The translations under genes were made by a program, and so were the position numbers. The notes under the pieces are model-generated. The model saw nothing but the letters and a program-made list of their open reading frames with translations, was not told where the DNA came from and made no database searches. Positions 49,647-50,834 of a DNA stretch of 50,834 bases are shown here, in pieces. Each line of letters starts with the position of its first letter. Position 1 is the first letter of the stretch. Origin of the DNA: an uncultured Clostridium sp. (GTDB lineage Bacteria; Bacillota_I; Bacilli_A; RF39; UBA660); the NCBI GenBank assembly GCA_945788325.1, contig CALZLL010000001.1, positions 1 to 50,834 of the forward strand, in the 5' to 3' direction.

Positions 49647-50510
49647 ATGAACGAAGAAAATGAATCAAAGGATATTAAAATACCAATTAAAGCAATCGTT
49701 GAACATGCAATGAATACTAATGGCGCTAGATATGAAGAAGATGAATTTAACCTTCTTAGAAAATACTTTATTGCATGCTTAAACCTTGGATACATGGAAC
49801 CTAAAGATTTAGTGCCAATGGTTAATAAGTTTGCTGAAAAAATTAAGTTGATCGTACTTAATTATAATAACGTTAATAAGATGGATTATTATGTTATTAA
49901 TAATGGTGTATTATACATAAGTGGTGCTTTAAAAGAAAGTAATCCAATGTTTTATGAAATAAATTTTTATAAAGCTGTAACCGAAACAGTTTTTAATGCA
50001 AATGATAATCATATTGGTATTTCAAATGCACTATGTAACATGGCTGCTGAAAAAATATATAACATGGATACTAATGGTTCAAGGATAGTAATGCCAAGAA
50101 CTGATGAAGAAATAATTGGCAGTGATAAAATTCAGGTAAGAGCAGGTTATAATAATTATAATTTGATTATTTCATTACTAAAACAACTATTTATATGTAA
50201 AAGTATAAATGAAAACAAAGTATTACATGATATGTATTTCAAAGGATATGACATGGTTTTAAAAAATACTATAACTGATGATAATTTAAAATTATTAATT
50301 GATGTTTTAGATAAGTTATGTATTATGTACATCCAAAGAAAAGTAATGAATCAAACTAACGCTAGTGAAAAAGCATTACTTGATAAATATCAAATAATAG
50401 TTAACGATATGTTTACTAAAATGGATCAAAATTATTTTGCTTTTTGTGCGCTTATTACAACTGATGAATTAAGACAAAAATGTATGAAAAAGTTTGATAG
50501 TAAACTATGA
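49647..50510 (+). CDS. Unknown protein between mutS and nusB
   Basis: A 287-residue soluble, mostly helical protein that I do not recognise. It has no membrane segment, and repeated Asn/Tyr/Met-rich helices (NALCNMAAEKIYNMDTNGSR; YNNYNLIISLLKQLFICKSI). It starts 9 nt after mutS with an AGGTGAT site and is followed by nusB 13 nt later, so it belongs to the same operon. No catalytic motif is seen. Confidence 0.7.
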   Translation: MNEENESKDIKIPIKAIVEHAMNTNGARYEEDEFNLLRKYFIACLNLGYMEPKDLVPMVNKFAEKIKLIVLNYNNVNKMDYYVINNGVLYISGALKESNPMFYEINFYKAVTETVFNANDNHIGISNALCNMAAEKIYNMDTNGSRIVMPRTDEEIIGSDKIQVRAGYNNYNLIISLLKQLFICKSINENKVLHDMYFKGYDMVLKNTITDDNLKLLIDVLDKLCIMYIQRKVMNQTNASEKALLDKYQIIVNDMFTKMDQNYFAFCALITTDELRQKCMKKFDSKL

Positions 50511-50523
50511 TGGTGGTGAATTT

Positions 50524-50834
50524 ATGAATAGAAATGAATCAAGAAAAGTAATAATGACTATTTTATATCAAATATTCTTATATCAAAGAGATAAAATAGA
50601 TTATAAAACGGATGAAGTAATTAATGAAAATTTAGAGATTGATAATGAATTTGTTAAAGAAATGGTAAACGGAGTATTAGATAAAAAAGAAGAATTATAT
50701 GAGATTGCTAATAAAAATTTAAATGATTGGAAAATGTCAAGATTAGGATTAACTGATCAAGCAATTTTATGTTTAGGTTTATATGAACTTTTATATACTG
50801 ATACACCTGATGTAGTAGCGATAAATGAAGCGGT
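50524..50834 (+). CDS. nusB: NusB transcription antitermination factor (partial)
   Basis: The first 103 residues of NusB, cut by the window end. It opens with NRNESRKVIMTILYQIFLYQ and contains NDWKMSRLGLTDQAILCLGL, then YELLYTDTPDVVAINEAV, the typical NusB core. NusB with NusE (S10) binds boxA RNA for rRNA antitermination. ATG 50524 follows GGTGGTGAA. Confidence 0.9.
   Translation, partial: MNRNESRKVIMTILYQIFLYQRDKIDYKTDEVINENLEIDNEFVKEMVNGVLDKKEELYEIANKNLNDWKMSRLGLTDQAILCLGLYELLYTDTPDVVAINEA

Overview
The window looks like a chromosome segment of a low-GC, Gram-positive, endospore-forming member of the class Bacilli. The DNA is very AT-rich and codons end mostly in A or T. UGA is an ordinary stop (vanZ-like stop at 21581-21583, dagK-like stop at 15637-15639). 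Shine-Dalgarno sites are frequent, often GGTGAT placed 3-5 nt before ATG or TTG. Lineage markers are ezrA, polC, gerE, gerM, a spoIIIAH-like gene, yqfC, yqfD, ylbJ-like, yqfQ-like and yqzL-like genes. I see no prophage, transposase, CRISPR array, integrase or reverse transcriptase. The exact order cannot be read from the sequence; a gut-type deep-branching Bacillus is my inference.

Layout. 1-4670: a Tad secretion/pilus operon (two TadE-like pseudopilins, TadZ, TadA, TadB, TadC) between terminators. 4697-6059: a surface protein (VP1) with a hypervariable, GC-rich C-terminal tract. 6196-7645: two membrane proteins sharing a KVGRPKLAD cytoplasmic motif. 7715-11088: DUF421 and YfhO-type membrane proteins. 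11191-13612: a translationally coupled pair of coiled-coil proteins. 13681-15601: a sporulation block (spoIIIAH-like, gerE, gerM) and tRNA-Arg(UCU). 15637-16566: a diacylglycerol kinase on the minus strand. 16682-19123: a compact two-peptide bacteriocin locus (C39 ABC transporter, two double-glycine-type precursors, a small cationic membrane peptide). 19255-28479: a long Bacilli-conserved order rpsU-yqfC-yqfD-(vanZ-like)-ybeY-dgkA-(second dgkA-like)-(VP2)-era-yqzL-recO-(T-box, unknown gene)-glyQS. 28492-40007: a membrane protein, rpsD (minus), DUF3419, ezrA, a third GRP-motif membrane protein, a degenerate deacetylase-like protein and polC. 40043-45557: a yqfQ-like gene and a minimal type IV pilus/competence-type system (PilC, PilD, PilB, two pseudopilins). 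45554-50834: ylbJ-like, an unknown gene, mutS, another unknown gene and the start of nusB.

Two things stand out. First, VP1 and VP2 are paralogues with DNA-identical blocks, yet their C-terminal lectin-like tracts differ strongly and jump from about 22% GC to about 52% GC with many C-ending codons. This is what targets of a diversity-generating retroelement, or of cassette exchange, would look like; the machinery would have to lie outside the window. Second, the bacteriocin locus encodes peptides of 46, 55 and 49 residues. The two precursors have GxxxG motifs and one cysteine each, and the transporter gene has no canonical start codon next to its strong Shine-Dalgarno site.

Sporulation regulation is also visible: a near-consensus sigma-E promoter in front of the yqfQ-like gene and a sigma-K-type promoter in front of gerE. 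The PilD peptidase at 42360 may serve both the type IV-like pseudopilins and the Tad system, which has no peptidase of its own here.
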